A DNA stretch of 64,000 bases from Prosthecobacter vanneervenii (GCF_014203095.1 NZ_JACHIG010000016.1:28401-92400); one strand, 5' to 3'; numbered from the stretch's first letter, positions 26,642 to 35,614 are shown. The notes: generated by a model from the letters alone, not told the origin. A program made the numbers and translations.

Positions 26642-27492
26642 AAACACTCCTCTGCTCCCTGCTTCTCCTGACCGCCTGTGCTCTGCCCGCCGCCCAAGTG
26701 GAGGAGTGGCTCAAGAGCGGCCTGCTCCACCCGGACCTGATCACCTCCGTGCGTGACCAGCTGGCGCTGACTGAAGAGCAGCAGTCCAAGCTCAACGCCC
26801 AGCTCAGCGAGGCACGCGCCCAAGCCGAGCCTCTGGAGCAGGCTGTGAAGGAGCAGAAGAAGGCCCTCAACCAGCTGCTCAAAGACAGAACCAGTACTGC
26901 CGAGGCAGCCGCAGCGCAGCTTTCCAAGCTGCTGGAAGCCGAGGGGGCCATCAAACAGCTGCAATTGAGAACTTTGATCGCCGTGCGCGATGTCCTGACG
27001 CCTGAACAGCTGGCCAAGGCACAGAAACTCAACCCGCCTGGGCAGCCTTCTCCACGCGCAGGACTGGAAGCACGAGTTGATGAGAAAGCGCACAAACTTC
27101 GTGCTGCGGTGGAGTCCCTCGGCATCTCGCCTACTGAAGCCATGAAGTATCGTGGCGAAGAAATCGAAGGCCTGATCAAAAGCGGCCAGCTAGCCGAGGC
27201 AGATGCCAAGCTGGATGAATTGATCAAAGACTCCCACTTTAAAGAACTGGATGCCGAGGTCGAAAAGGTGGACTTCTCCAAGTTCGAGCCTGGCAGCACG
27301 GATCTAGAAACGCTGCGGGAGCGCTTCGAAAGGCTGCAGGTGGCTGGTCAGGCGATCATTTCCCTTCCTCTGCTGCGTGAGATGCTGCAGGCCAAATCCG
27401 CCTTTGAAGAGGCCAAGGAGGCCCAGGACGCTGAAAAAGTGGGCCGCATCCTGACCTATGCTGAGGAAAGGCTGAAGAAAAATGGCGGCTAA
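26638..27492 (+). CDS. Exported helical Spy/CpxP-like protein
   Basis: A 284-residue protein with a signal peptide (MKTLLCSLLLLTACALPAAQ; the cysteine may not be a lipobox). The rest is almost entirely helical and charged, with LALTEEQQSKLNAQL and VLTPEQLAKAQ, the LTxEQ-type repeats of Spy/CpxP/heavy-metal-resistor periplasmic chaperones, in the first half. The second half is a different helical region without recognised homology. As the third gene of the sigma-factor operon it may be the periplasmic sensor or effector. Confidence 0.65.
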   Translation: MKTLLCSLLLLTACALPAAQVEEWLKSGLLHPDLITSVRDQLALTEEQQSKLNAQLSEARAQAEPLEQAVKEQKKALNQLLKDRTSTAEAAAAQLSKLLEAEGAIKQLQLRTLIAVRDVLTPEQLAKAQKLNPPGQPSPRAGLEARVDEKAHKLRAAVESLGISPTEAMKYRGEEIEGLIKSGQLAEADAKLDELIKDSHFKELDAEVEKVDFSKFEPGSTDLETLRERFERLQVAGQAIISLPLLREMLQAKSAFEEAKEAQDAEKVGRILTYAEERLKKNGG

Positions 27493-27804
27493 AGCGGTCG
27501 CCCAAGGGCTAACCCCTTCTCAGTCAGACATCTGCATGTTAGCAGGATGGAGCAGGAGGCTTTGTGCCTGTCAGGTGCTTAGGGGAGGCATTCATCGCCC
27601 CCATCAGGTAGTAGGCAACAGGGCATAACCGTAGAAAACTTTTGTTTGCCTTTGGCCCGTTTCTGGCGATAAGACCGCACAAGTCACCTGTTAAGGGTCA
27701 GGCTCAGTCGTTCTTCAGGTGATTGTGAATCCGTTGGCGTTCATCAAACTTGTTGTGCGGGCTGGTCTTGATCGTGAGGCAGCCGACAAGCACCCAACAA
27801 AGAT
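27493..27804. other. 312-base intergenic region ahead of the RRM gene
   Basis: No open frame of significance is seen. The stretch is less GC-rich in its middle (AAAACTTTTGTTTGCC near 27633) and probably holds the promoter and a long 5' leader of the RNA-binding protein gene. I found no convincing promoter hexamer pair or known riboswitch. Confidence 0.4.
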
Positions 27805-28272
27805 ATGAATACCAAGATGTATGTGGGCAATCTGCCCTTCGCCGCTCAGGAGCAAGACGTTCGTGAGCTGTTCTCCCAATACGGTGGCGTCACCGAAGTC
27901 TTCCTGCCGATGGACCGCGAGAGCGGCCGCCCACGTGGGTTTGCCTTCGTTACCATGGATTCCGCAGAAGCCATGAATGCCGCGATCAACGCGCAAAACG
28001 GCCAGGAATTCATGGGCCGAAAGCTTGCCATCAACGAAGCTCGTCCCCGTGAAGAGCGTCCCGCAGGCGGTGGTTATGGCGGCGGCGGTGGCCGTGGCGG
28101 CTACGGTGGTGGCGGCGGCGGTCGTGGTGGCTACGGCGGTGGCGGCGGCGGTGGTGGTCGTGGTGGCTACGGCGGCGGCGGTGGTGGCGGCGGCGGCAAG
28201 CGCGGCGGCTATGACCGTGGCGATCGCGGCGGTCATCGCGGCGGCGGCGGAGACGACGAAGGCGGCTGGTAA
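27805..28272 (+). CDS. RRM RNA-binding protein with RGG/glycine-rich tail
   Basis: A 155-residue protein. An RRM domain covers residues about 3-80, with RNP2 MYVGNLPF and RNP1 RGFAFVTM. The remaining 70 residues are low-complexity Gly/Arg/Tyr repeats of the RGGYGG type ending in an acidic DDEGGW. This is the architecture of bacterial cold-inducible Rbp proteins, which act as RNA chaperones. The tail is encoded by GGC/GGT-rich near-repeats at about 28070-28260. A long upstream leader fits cold-type post-transcriptional control, but no leader motif was verified. Confidence 0.92.
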   Translation: MNTKMYVGNLPFAAQEQDVRELFSQYGGVTEVFLPMDRESGRPRGFAFVTMDSAEAMNAAINAQNGQEFMGRKLAINEARPREERPAGGGYGGGGGRGGYGGGGGGRGGYGGGGGGGGRGGYGGGGGGGGGKRGGYDRGDRGGHRGGGGDDEGGW

Positions 28273-28300
28273 TTCCTGCCCCTGATTCCCTTTCTATTTC

Positions 28301-28356
28301 ACCCGTGATTCGTTGAGCTGGCCCTCCTAGGCGGACTCGCGGATCACGGGTTTTTC
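28301..28356 (+). terminator. Terminator of the RRM gene, overlapping the end of the convergent MFS gene
   Basis: Bases 28301-28309 (ACCCGTGAT) pair with 28343-28351 and are followed by a run of five T. The loop is long (33 bases). The right arm lies inside the last codons of the convergent MFS gene, so the structure serves the plus strand. Confidence 0.55.
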
Positions 28357-29625
28357 TGCGTTTACAAACAGCGCAAACACGCCTGCGAGGACAAAGGCCC
28401 CTGCGCACATCCACACGCCTTCGTGGTAGTCGTGGTTGGTGTCGAACAAGTTCACCACATGCCGGAACATCAGAGTCATGAGGCCAGCGCCTACGTTGCC
28501 CCACATGTTGGACCAGCCAAAGAGCTGTGCCTGATGCTTGCCGCTGATGTCCTGCATCGTCGTCCACATCGCGGGCAGGCCGAAGTCGGCAAAGAAGGTG
28601 ACAAGACCAAAGGCGAAGGCCATACCCCAAGGCGAATCAGTCCATAATGCCAACGGGTAGCAGGCTGCAGCTGCGAATTTAGTGACTGACATTGGCAGCA
28701 TGCGGCCTAGCCTCTTCCCCAAACGTCTTGAGAGCGCATCCGTTAGTGTCCCCCCCAGCGGCAGGGCCAGAATGCCGATGGAAAGCGCACCTGTGGTAAT
28801 CCAACTCGCGTCTTTTTCAGCCACGTGCATGACGACCTTTAAATAATCGGAGAGATATAAAATGAGAAAAGCCCAGCCGATATTCGTGAAGAACTGAACT
28901 GCATTGGCATTCCAGAGGTTCACACTGCGGCACGCGGCAGCCAGAGGGAAGCGCTTCGGGGGATTTTTTGCAGGCTGAAAGTCGCCACGACCTTCTGCAA
29001 GCAGGTTGATCTCTGCTGCATTGCAACCCGGGTGTTCGCGGGGGTGGTCACGAAACACACGCCAGTACCACCAGGCTACTAGGATGCCAGCACCTCCGTA
29101 TAGCCAACCTGCATAGCGCCAGTTGCCAGACATGATGATCACGGAAGCCGTTAAGCCCGGTGCTACAGCGCCGCCAACGCGTCCGCCCCAAGAAATTGCA
29201 CTGCTAGCGAATCCACGCGCCCCGACGTGAGCCCAGCGTGTGACCAAGCTGCTGCCAGCCGGATAGTAACCCGCCTCTGCTAGGCCGCAAAACAGTCTGG
29301 CAAGGAGCAATGTCCAGAATCCGGTGGCGAAGCTGGTAACTGCTGTGAAGACCGACCACGTGGCAATGTAGATCGTGATAAGCATGCGGCTGCTGAAGCG
29401 ATCACTTAGCCAACCTGCGGGCACTTGAAAAAGTGCATAGGCCCAGAAGAAGACGAGCTTAACCCAGTCAGATTGGTTGGCGTTGAGCTGAATCTCCTGC
29501 TTGAAGGATGAAGATCCGATGATGTCCGCCAGGCAGATGCGGTCCAGATACATGAGAAAAGCCACGATCGTTGCCGTGGCGAGGATCTGATGACGGACGG
29601 CGGTGGGGCGTGCAGAAGAGGACAT
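28327..29625 (-). CDS. MFS transporter, anion:cation symporter (hexuronate/galactonate) type
   Basis: A 432-residue, 12-helix major facilitator. The first helix YLDRICLADI and the motif GWLSDRFSSRMLI after helix 2 are typical of the ACS subfamily that imports hexuronates, glucarate or galactonate with protons. ARLFCGLAEAGYYPAGSSLV (helix 4) also fits. The ATG at 29623-29625 was chosen: it starts 20 residues before the first helix, whereas the longer frame has a non-homologous leader. The gene stands alone; the substrate is not fixed by context. Confidence 0.88.
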   Translation of the reverse strand: MSSSARPTAVRHQILATATIVAFLMYLDRICLADIIGSSSFKQEIQLNANQSDWVKLVFFWAYALFQVPAGWLSDRFSSRMLITIYIATWSVFTAVTSFATGFWTLLLARLFCGLAEAGYYPAGSSLVTRWAHVGARGFASSAISWGGRVGGAVAPGLTASVIIMSGNWRYAGWLYGGAGILVAWWYWRVFRDHPREHPGCNAAEINLLAEGRGDFQPAKNPPKRFPLAAACRSVNLWNANAVQFFTNIGWAFLILYLSDYLKVVMHVAEKDASWITTGALSIGILALPLGGTLTDALSRRLGKRLGRMLPMSVTKFAAAACYPLALWTDSPWGMAFAFGLVTFFADFGLPAMWTTMQDISGKHQAQLFGWSNMWGNVGAGLMTLMFRHVVNLFDTNHDYHEGVWMCAGAFVLAGVFALFVNAEKPVIRESA

Positions 29626-29778
29626 CAGAGAGACAAGACGCAGAAATTCAGCCAGCCCTAACAGGATTCCGGCTTGATGAACAGTCTGAAGGCGTGCATG
29701 TGCCGGATACTGCGGCGCAAAAGCGGCGCTTTGAATAGACTTGCGCACCCTGCAGTCTGACCAATCCTTTCCCTTATC

Positions 29779-30639
29779 ATGACAGCCATTAAAAATCTTA
29801 CCGCATTGCTGGTGCTGAGCTTTCTCGCCTCGGGCGTGCTCGGCTGGTTCCTGTTCCAAGCTCGCACGGATCTAGCGGCTACCCATGCCCAGATCGAGCA
29901 GATGAAGGCGGATCATCTGGAGGAGCTCAAGGCCAAGGAGACCGAATGTCAGCGCACTCTGGACACCCAGGCCGCGCAGCACCAGAAGATGATCACCGCG
30001 CTGAATGATGAGCACGAAAAAAAGATCGACGAGCTGCGCCAGGGAGAGCGCAAGCGCCTGGCCATCGCCGCCAAGGAATTTGAAAACATTTTCGAGGGAA
30101 ACAAGACCACCATGCAGTACATCGACCTGCTGGAGGACAAGGTGAAGGCCGGCCAGACGCTCTCCAAGGCCGAGGTGGAAAAGCTGACCATCATCACCAC
30201 CGGCCTCAGCTACCTCAAAAAGCAGTATCAAAAGCCCATGCAGGAATTTCAGGAGCTGGCGAACTACTTTGACGCCCAGGCCTCCAAGCACCTCGAAAAA
30301 CCCAAGGGCGGCTTCTTCAAACGCCTCTTCAGCAGCGACTTCCGCGAGGCTGAGAAGGAATACCTGCGTCAGGAAGGCGCCAAGGAGGCCTTTGAGCAGG
30401 CTCAGGGCAAGTTTTCCACCACCTACAAGCAGGCGCAGAAGGTCATGGGCTCTGTGAATCTGGATGCCGACGCCCAGTTGCAGAAGCTGCACTCTTACAT
30501 CGACGACAAGCAGCAGCAGAACGCTCAGGATCTCTCCTCCTTCTTTGACAAGGCTCGCAAAGCCCTGCGCACCCACCAGGACGTGTTGGATTTTGAGCCG
30601 GACACCGCCCGCCTGCCCGCTCCCAAACCACAGCCTTGA
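29779..30639 (+). CDS. Membrane-anchored coiled-coil protein of unknown function
   Basis: A 286-residue protein with one N-terminal membrane helix (about residues 7-28) followed by a long charged coiled coil (about 30-115: repeated Glu/Lys/Gln heptads) and further helical segments. No enzymatic motif is visible and I do not recognise the family. It is divergent from the MFS gene with a 153-base gap. A structural or envelope-tethering role is possible; nothing in the context decides it. Confidence 0.7.
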   Translation: MTAIKNLTALLVLSFLASGVLGWFLFQARTDLAATHAQIEQMKADHLEELKAKETECQRTLDTQAAQHQKMITALNDEHEKKIDELRQGERKRLAIAAKEFENIFEGNKTTMQYIDLLEDKVKAGQTLSKAEVEKLTIITTGLSYLKKQYQKPMQEFQELANYFDAQASKHLEKPKGGFFKRLFSSDFREAEKEYLRQEGAKEAFEQAQGKFSTTYKQAQKVMGSVNLDADAQLQKLHSYIDDKQQQNAQDLSSFFDKARKALRTHQDVLDFEPDTARLPAPKPQP

Positions 30640-30865
30640 GCTGAAGCGGCGATTCGCGGCAACGACCTCTGAGAGGCGCAGGCATCCTGATTTTCAGAGG
30701 CCTTGGTGTGGAAAGATCACAAACAGCGGGGGAAAGGGCACAAAGAGAGGGGCAATCGAAGGAAAGGTTGCCTTTTGTCTGGCGTTTTCGCTAGGCTCAC
30801 GAAATTCCAAGCCCCGCCCTACCCATCCGGACGTGGCTGTGGTACACCCCATCCTTCTCATTCCC

Positions 30866-32419
30866 ATGCAAAACCATCCAAACCAAACCACCCGCCGAAC
30901 TTTCATTCGCGGCACTGTGGCCGGCGCCGCCGGTCTTGTCGCATCCCGAGCCTACTCCGCACCGATCGGTGCCAATGGTGACGTTCGAGTCGCCGTCATC
31001 GGCTTCAACGGCCGTGGTGCAGGTCACATCAAGAGCCTGGAGGAAATCAAGGGCGTGCGCATCGTGGCCCTCTGCGACGTGGATGCCAATGTGCTGGCCA
31101 AGGGCGTGGCCAATCAGGCCAAGAAAAACAACACCGTCACGGCCTATACCGACTATCGCAAGCTCATGCTGGACCCGGAAGTGGACGCGGTGACGATCGC
31201 CACGCCGAACCACACGCACACCCTTATTGCCATGACGGCCATGCAGCATGGCAAGCACGTCTATGTGGAAAAGCCCGTGTGCCACAACATCTGGGAAGGC
31301 CGTCAGCTGGTGAATGCCGCTGAGAAGGTGGCCAAGAAGGGCATCGTGGTGCAGCACGGCATGCAGCGCCGCTCCAGCCCCGGCTGGGCGGAGGCCACGG
31401 CGTGGGTGAAGGAAGGCCATATCGGCAAGGTGACGCTCTCCCGCGGCGTGAACTACAAGTCCCGTATCTCCACCGGCCTGGCAGGAGCGCCGATCGACCC
31501 CAAGGACGGCATGATCAAGGGCACCTTCCATGATCTGCGCAACGTGAAGACCGACCCCGCCGGAGCTCCCCAGGAAGTGGATGTGGACTACAAGCTCTGG
31601 GCCGGACCGCGCGGCATGCAGCCGGTGCACCGCACCCAGTTCCACTATGACTGGCATTGGCAGTGGGCCTTTGGCAACGGCGACATCGGCAACCAAGGAC
31701 CGCATCAGCTCGACGTGGGCCGCTGGGCGCTCGGAGATCCTGAACTGCTGCCCAAGCGCGTGATGAGCTTCGGCGGCCGCTGGGGCTACAAAGATGATGG
31801 CGAAACCGCCAACAACCAGATGGCTTTCTGGGCCTACGAGCCTGCTCCGCTGCTCTTTGACAACCGCGGCCTTCCTCTGAAGGACATGGACTGGAAGCAG
31901 GAGCCTGTCTTCCGTGTGAACGGCAAGACCGCTGCGGCACGCGTGGGCAACGTCATCCACTGCGAAGGCGGCTACGTCATCGAAGCCAAGGCCTATGACA
32001 ACGAGGGCAACACCGTCAAGAAGTTCGACAACTTCAACGACGGCGCCGACCACATGCTGAACTTCATCAATTCCGTGCGTGCCGGCAAGCTCATCAACCC
32101 GAACCTGCATGTCGCCCACGGCTTCCACGCCGCTTCGCTTGCTCATCTGGCAAACATTTCCTACCGCCTGGGCAAGGCCGCGAGCGTCGAGGAAGTGCGC
32201 GAGCGCCTCAAGAACGACAAGGCCGGTCTGGAAACCTACGAGCACTTCGTGAAGAACCTCGAGGACAACAAGATCGACCTCAACGTGGACAAGATCAGCG
32301 CCGGCCCCTGGCTGGAGTTTGACCCGGTCTCCGAGAAGTTCGTCGGCGAGTTTGCCGAAGAGGCCAATAAGCTGGCGACGGAGAACTACGTGGAAGAGTT
32401 CAAGCTGCCGGAAATCTAA
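30866..32419 (+). CDS. Gfo/Idh/MocA-family oxidoreductase, Tat-exported
   Basis: A 517-residue protein. The N-terminus is a Tat signal (TTRRTFIRGTVAGAAG). The nucleotide fold follows: VAVIGFNGRGAGH, ALCDVD, TIATPNHTH and the family hallmark VEKPVCHN. The C-terminal part carries VDYKLWAGPRGMQP and HYDWHWQWAFGNGDIGNQG, as in the long exported branch abundant in Planctomycetes and Verrucomicrobia. These act on sugars or sugar derivatives with tightly bound NAD(P). The start at 30866 gives the Tat signal directly; the longer frame overlaps the preceding gene. Confidence 0.93.
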   Translation: MQNHPNQTTRRTFIRGTVAGAAGLVASRAYSAPIGANGDVRVAVIGFNGRGAGHIKSLEEIKGVRIVALCDVDANVLAKGVANQAKKNNTVTAYTDYRKLMLDPEVDAVTIATPNHTHTLIAMTAMQHGKHVYVEKPVCHNIWEGRQLVNAAEKVAKKGIVVQHGMQRRSSPGWAEATAWVKEGHIGKVTLSRGVNYKSRISTGLAGAPIDPKDGMIKGTFHDLRNVKTDPAGAPQEVDVDYKLWAGPRGMQPVHRTQFHYDWHWQWAFGNGDIGNQGPHQLDVGRWALGDPELLPKRVMSFGGRWGYKDDGETANNQMAFWAYEPAPLLFDNRGLPLKDMDWKQEPVFRVNGKTAAARVGNVIHCEGGYVIEAKAYDNEGNTVKKFDNFNDGADHMLNFINSVRAGKLINPNLHVAHGFHAASLAHLANISYRLGKAASVEEVRERLKNDKAGLETYEHFVKNLEDNKIDLNVDKISAGPWLEFDPVSEKFVGEFAEEANKLATENYVEEFKLPEI

Positions 32420-32442
32420 ACGGAAAGAGGCTTTCGAGTCCT

Positions 32443-32499
32443 GCCAAATCACGCGCGGAGCCGGGAGACTGGCTCCGCGTCTGTATTTGGCCGCTTTTT
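32443..32499 (+). terminator. Terminator-like extended hairpin after the Gfo/Idh/MocA gene
   Basis: An inner 9-base stem (32454-32462 with 32471-32479) is stacked inside an outer 7-base stem (32443-32449, GCCAAAT, with 32485-32491). CCGC and five T follow the outer stem. Position and shape fit intrinsic termination. Confidence 0.6.
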
Positions 32500-32832
32500 G
32501 AGCCGTGGTAGTCTCCTGCAGCCATGGACCGCCACCTCCCCTTCCGCAGTCACGCAGGATGAAAAAATCCTCGGCATCGTGATGCATGCTCTCTGCCTGG
32601 CAGGCTTTCCCATTCTGGGGCCTCTCATCGTCTGGCTGATCAAGAAGAATGAAAGCAGCTATCTCGACATCCAGGGACGTGAGCTGCCGAGCTCCCTGCT
32701 CTGCTTCATCTTCATACGTGTGGCTCTGCTTTTTGCGATTGGGGAGCCACTGTGGTGCTGACCATTGTAGGGGGGGCGTGTGCTCCTAGGAGTGCAGGGG
32801 GCCTATTCCCGAGGACGATTCGCCTGCTATGA
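32498..32832 (+). pseudogene. DUF4870-like small membrane protein with a frameshift
   Basis: The open frame 32498-32761 codes for TQDEKILGIVMHALCLAGF, then GPLIVWLIKKNESSYLDIQG, the first half of a DUF4870/Tic20-like three-helix protein, and then stops early after FAIGEPLWC. Directly after the four-G run at 32741-32744 the expected third helix continues in another frame: ATVVLTIVGG, ending FPRTIRLL at 32832. One extra G in the run would restore a full-length protein (FAIGGATVVLTIVGG). Either the gene is truly broken or the base run is misread. No good ATG is in frame; a TTG at 32498 or a start nearer 32520 is possible. Confidence 0.6.
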
Positions 32833-32898
32833 GGCAAAACGGTTGCGACCAGGGTGCCGTGGTGCTAGCAGAGCCCCCCGTTTCTTCCCCCTACCCAG

Positions 32899-33399
32899 AT
32901 GCGACCCAACCAACTTCTCAAAGCCATCGGCCCCGAGCTGCGCCTGCAGATCATGACCTACATGCAGAACGACCAGCGTGCCGCCTACAAGGCCGTCATT
33001 GATTCGCTCGCACCCGCCAAGAGGCTGCGCCCTGCCTTCATTCTGGAGAAGTCCCGTGCCAAGCAGGCCGAGTGGGTGCTGGAGCAGCTGGCCACCAAGT
33101 CGAACGAGGAAGTGACGGCGCAGATTTTCCAAATCTGGCTGCTCAAAGGCCAGTCACAGATGCTCATCACCTTCCTGGATGCCGCAGGCATCGGCCATGA
33201 CGGCAAGGGTGAGGTGAACGAACTGCCTGAAGAGATCGCAGATGACAAGGCCGAGGCTGCTGTGGCCGCCCTCCTGGCCGCCTACCCTGCCAAGCAGGTG
33301 GCGCTTTACCTGAGCATGTTCCAGCAGCAGCGCGAAGGCGGCTGGGCCTCTCTGACGAAGGCCATCGAAGCCCGCCCTGAGCTGAAACTCGAGGCCTGA
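32899..33399 (+). CDS. Conserved-looking helical protein of unknown function
   Basis: A 166-residue protein, mostly helical, without signal peptide or membrane segment. It shows no motif that I recognise. The reading frame has normal coding character and a clear ATG. It ends 11 bases before the terpene cyclase gene in the same direction, so the two may be cotranscribed. Confidence 0.7.
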   Translation: MRPNQLLKAIGPELRLQIMTYMQNDQRAAYKAVIDSLAPAKRLRPAFILEKSRAKQAEWVLEQLATKSNEEVTAQIFQIWLLKGQSQMLITFLDAAGIGHDGKGEVNELPEEIADDKAEAAVAALLAAYPAKQVALYLSMFQQQREGGWASLTKAIEARPELKLEA

Positions 33400-33410
33400 T
33401 CTCCGGCACC

Positions 33411-35177
33411 ATGATGGACGCCCTCGACCGCGCCATCGGCAGCACGCAGGCGCATCTGGATGCGCTGCGCACCGCCGACGGCCACTGGGAGGGCCGTCTT
33501 TCCAGCAGCGCACTCTCCACCGCCACGGCTCTCGTGGCGCTGACCTTGGTGGATCGCCATGCGCATGCAGCGCCCATCGCTGCTGGCGCGCGGTGGCTTT
33601 GCACCCACCAAAACGCCCAAGGCGGATGGGGAGACACCACACTGAGCAAGAGCAACCTCTCCACCACGCTGCTGTGCTGGAGTGCCCTGCATCTGTGGAG
33701 TGCCGGATCGGAGGAGCAGAGTCGGGCCGCGGCACCGAGCATTCAACAGGCCAGTGGCTGGATCATCACACAGACGGGCTCCCTGGCGCCCGAGGTCATC
33801 GCCCGGGCCGTCATTTCCCGCTACGGCAAGGACAAGACTTTTTCCGTGCCAATCCTCATGCTATGCTGCCTCTGCGGCACCTTGGGAGAGCGGCCATGGC
33901 GGCATGTGCTGCCGCTGCCGTTTGAGCTGGCCGCGCTGCCGAGGACATGGTTTGGCGCCATCGGGCTGCCAGTGGTCAGCTATGCGCTGCCGGCGCTCAT
34001 CGCCATCGGTTATACCCGATTTAAAAACAACCCGCCTGCTTGGTGGAATCCGCTGCGCTGGGTGCGTGCGCTGGCCTGGCCGCGCATCCGCCCCATGCTG
34101 AAGGATCTGCAGCCCTCCAGCGGCGGCTATCTGGAGGCCACGCCGCTCACCAGTTTTGTCACCATGGCGCTGGCCGGCGGCGGGCAGCTGGACCATCCCT
34201 GCATCCCGCAGGCCGTCGATTTCCTCATCCGTTCCAAACGCGAGGACGGCAGCTGGCCCATCGACACCAATCTGGCCACGTGGGGGACGACTTTGTCTCT
34301 GCGGAGTCTGGAGCAGCCGGACGTGCAGCCCGAACTGCGCACATGGCTGCAGGCGCAGCAGTACCGGGTGGTTCATCCTTTCACGAATGCCCCGCCCGGA
34401 GGCTGGGCCTGGACGGATCTGCCCGGCGGCGTACCGGACGCGGATGACACCTCCAGCGCGCTGATCGCCCTCAAAAAGATCGGCCACCCCTGCGATGCCG
34501 CCATCCAGCAGGGAATCACCTGGCTGCTGAATCTGCAGAACCGCGACGGCGGCATCCCCACCTTCTGCCGTGGCTGGGGTACGTTGCCATTTGACCGCAG
34601 CACACCTGAGATCACCGCGCATGCGCTGGGTGCCTGGTGGAGCTGGCACGAGGAGCTGCCGACCGAAATGCAGCTGCGCATTGGCAAAGCCACCCAGCAG
34701 GCACTCGCCTACCTGAAGCGTGTGCAGTTGTCGGACGGCTCATGGATTCCACTTTGGTTTGGTAACGAACACACTCACGACGAGAACAACCCCGTGTATG
34801 GCACGGCGCAGGTGGTGAATCATCTCAGCGGCAGCACTCATCTGAGCACGCTTTTTGAGGGCTTGATCCAGAGCGGCAGGAAATTCCTGCTGACGTCACA
34901 GAAAGCAGACGGCTCCTTTGGCGGAGATACTCAATCACCCCCCAGCATCGAAGAAACAGCCGTGGCCCTGAGGGCTCTTTGCAGTGCCGGGGCCGCCGTC
35001 CGAGCCCAGGTGCAAGCTGCATCTTCATGGCTGGTGGCCGCCACACAAAACGGCACCGTCTTTCCCCCGTCTCCCATCGGCCTTTATTTCGCACGGCTCT
35101 GGTATCATGAGCAGCTATATCCCGTGGTTTGGACCTTGGAGGCCCTGCAAGCGGCCAAAGAGGTTCTGGACCAATGA
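33411..35177 (+). CDS. Squalene-hopene-cyclase-like class II terpene cyclase
   Basis: A 588-residue alpha/alpha-barrel protein. The catalytic acid motif of class II cyclases is present as DADDT (D343-D346), matching DxDD. QW-type repeats are seen as QNAQGGWGDTT, REDGSWPIDTNLATW, QNRDGGIPTF, LSDGSWIPLWFG and KADGSFGGDT. NPVYGTAQVV is the late conserved segment of squalene-hopene cyclases. It is 40-80 residues shorter than standard hopene cyclases and the N-terminus differs, so the product may not be hopene. No other hopanoid gene is in the window. Start at 33411 or the next codon (33414). Confidence 0.85.
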   Translation: MMDALDRAIGSTQAHLDALRTADGHWEGRLSSSALSTATALVALTLVDRHAHAAPIAAGARWLCTHQNAQGGWGDTTLSKSNLSTTLLCWSALHLWSAGSEEQSRAAAPSIQQASGWIITQTGSLAPEVIARAVISRYGKDKTFSVPILMLCCLCGTLGERPWRHVLPLPFELAALPRTWFGAIGLPVVSYALPALIAIGYTRFKNNPPAWWNPLRWVRALAWPRIRPMLKDLQPSSGGYLEATPLTSFVTMALAGGGQLDHPCIPQAVDFLIRSKREDGSWPIDTNLATWGTTLSLRSLEQPDVQPELRTWLQAQQYRVVHPFTNAPPGGWAWTDLPGGVPDADDTSSALIALKKIGHPCDAAIQQGITWLLNLQNRDGGIPTFCRGWGTLPFDRSTPEITAHALGAWWSWHEELPTEMQLRIGKATQQALAYLKRVQLSDGSWIPLWFGNEHTHDENNPVYGTAQVVNHLSGSTHLSTLFEGLIQSGRKFLLTSQKADGSFGGDTQSPPSIEETAVALRALCSAGAAVRAQVQAASSWLVAATQNGTVFPPSPIGLYFARLWYHEQLYPVVWTLEALQAAKEVLDQ

Positions 35178-35280
35178 AAGCTGAAATCTTGGATGCAGGC
35201 TGTCACTCAGAGAGGGTATTTAACGACAGGCTTGAGTGGGATAACCCACCAAAGAGCGTGGACATGAACCCTCACAGCCA

Positions 35281-35308
35281 TTGACATCTACGGTGCGACC
35301 CCTAGAAT
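35281..35308 (+). promoter_or_regulatory. Sigma-70-type promoter of the DUF3276 gene
   Basis: TTGACA at 35281-35286 is followed after 16 bases by TAGAAT at 35303-35308, one mismatch from TATAAT. It lies about 64 bases before the start codon at 35372, with a GGAGGT ribosome binding site at 35359-35364. Confidence 0.6.
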
Positions 35309-35371
35309 TGGATTCATAATTCACCCGAAAAAACCAGAAACGCGTATTGTCAGTTAGTGGAGGTCAATGGC

Positions 35372-35614
35372 ATGAGGAACACAGAATTTGAAGACGAGCG
35401 GCGCCCGCCAAATCCGCCGCTGCATTCGGAGAAGATTGTCACAGACCGGAAGATCTTCTTCCTCGATCTCAAAGAAAACGACCGGGGCAAGTTCATCAAG
35501 ATCACGGAAGATGTGCGCGGCCGCCGCGACACGATCATTCTTCCGATCGACGCCGCGCAGGAGTTCATGGATGCGATGATGCGCACCCTGGACGCTGCGG
35601 GTGTGGATGAGTGA
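35372..35614 (+). CDS. DUF3276 / PurA-like single-stranded nucleic-acid-binding protein
   Basis: An 80-residue protein of the bacterial PUR-alpha family (DUF3276; BpuR in Borrelia). The repeat KIFFLDLKENDRGKFIKITE and the following DTIILPIDAAQEF are diagnostic. These proteins bind single-stranded DNA and RNA as dimers and regulate translation in spirochaetes. The ATG at 35372 is favoured over the GTG at 35357 because a strong GGAGGT sits seven bases before it. It has its own promoter and is the only gene of its transcript. Confidence 0.88.
   Translation: MRNTEFEDERRPPNPPLHSEKIVTDRKIFFLDLKENDRGKFIKITEDVRGRRDTIILPIDAAQEFMDAMMRTLDAAGVDE

Noticed and set aside
28070..28260. GGC/GGT repeats resembling a repeat array
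   Set aside because: These encode the glycine-rich tail of the RRM protein; there are no unique spacers, so not a CRISPR.
30797..32587. A 596-residue frame on the minus strand
   Set aside because: Antisense to the Gfo/Idh/MocA gene; no domain, no start context, codon use of a shadow frame.
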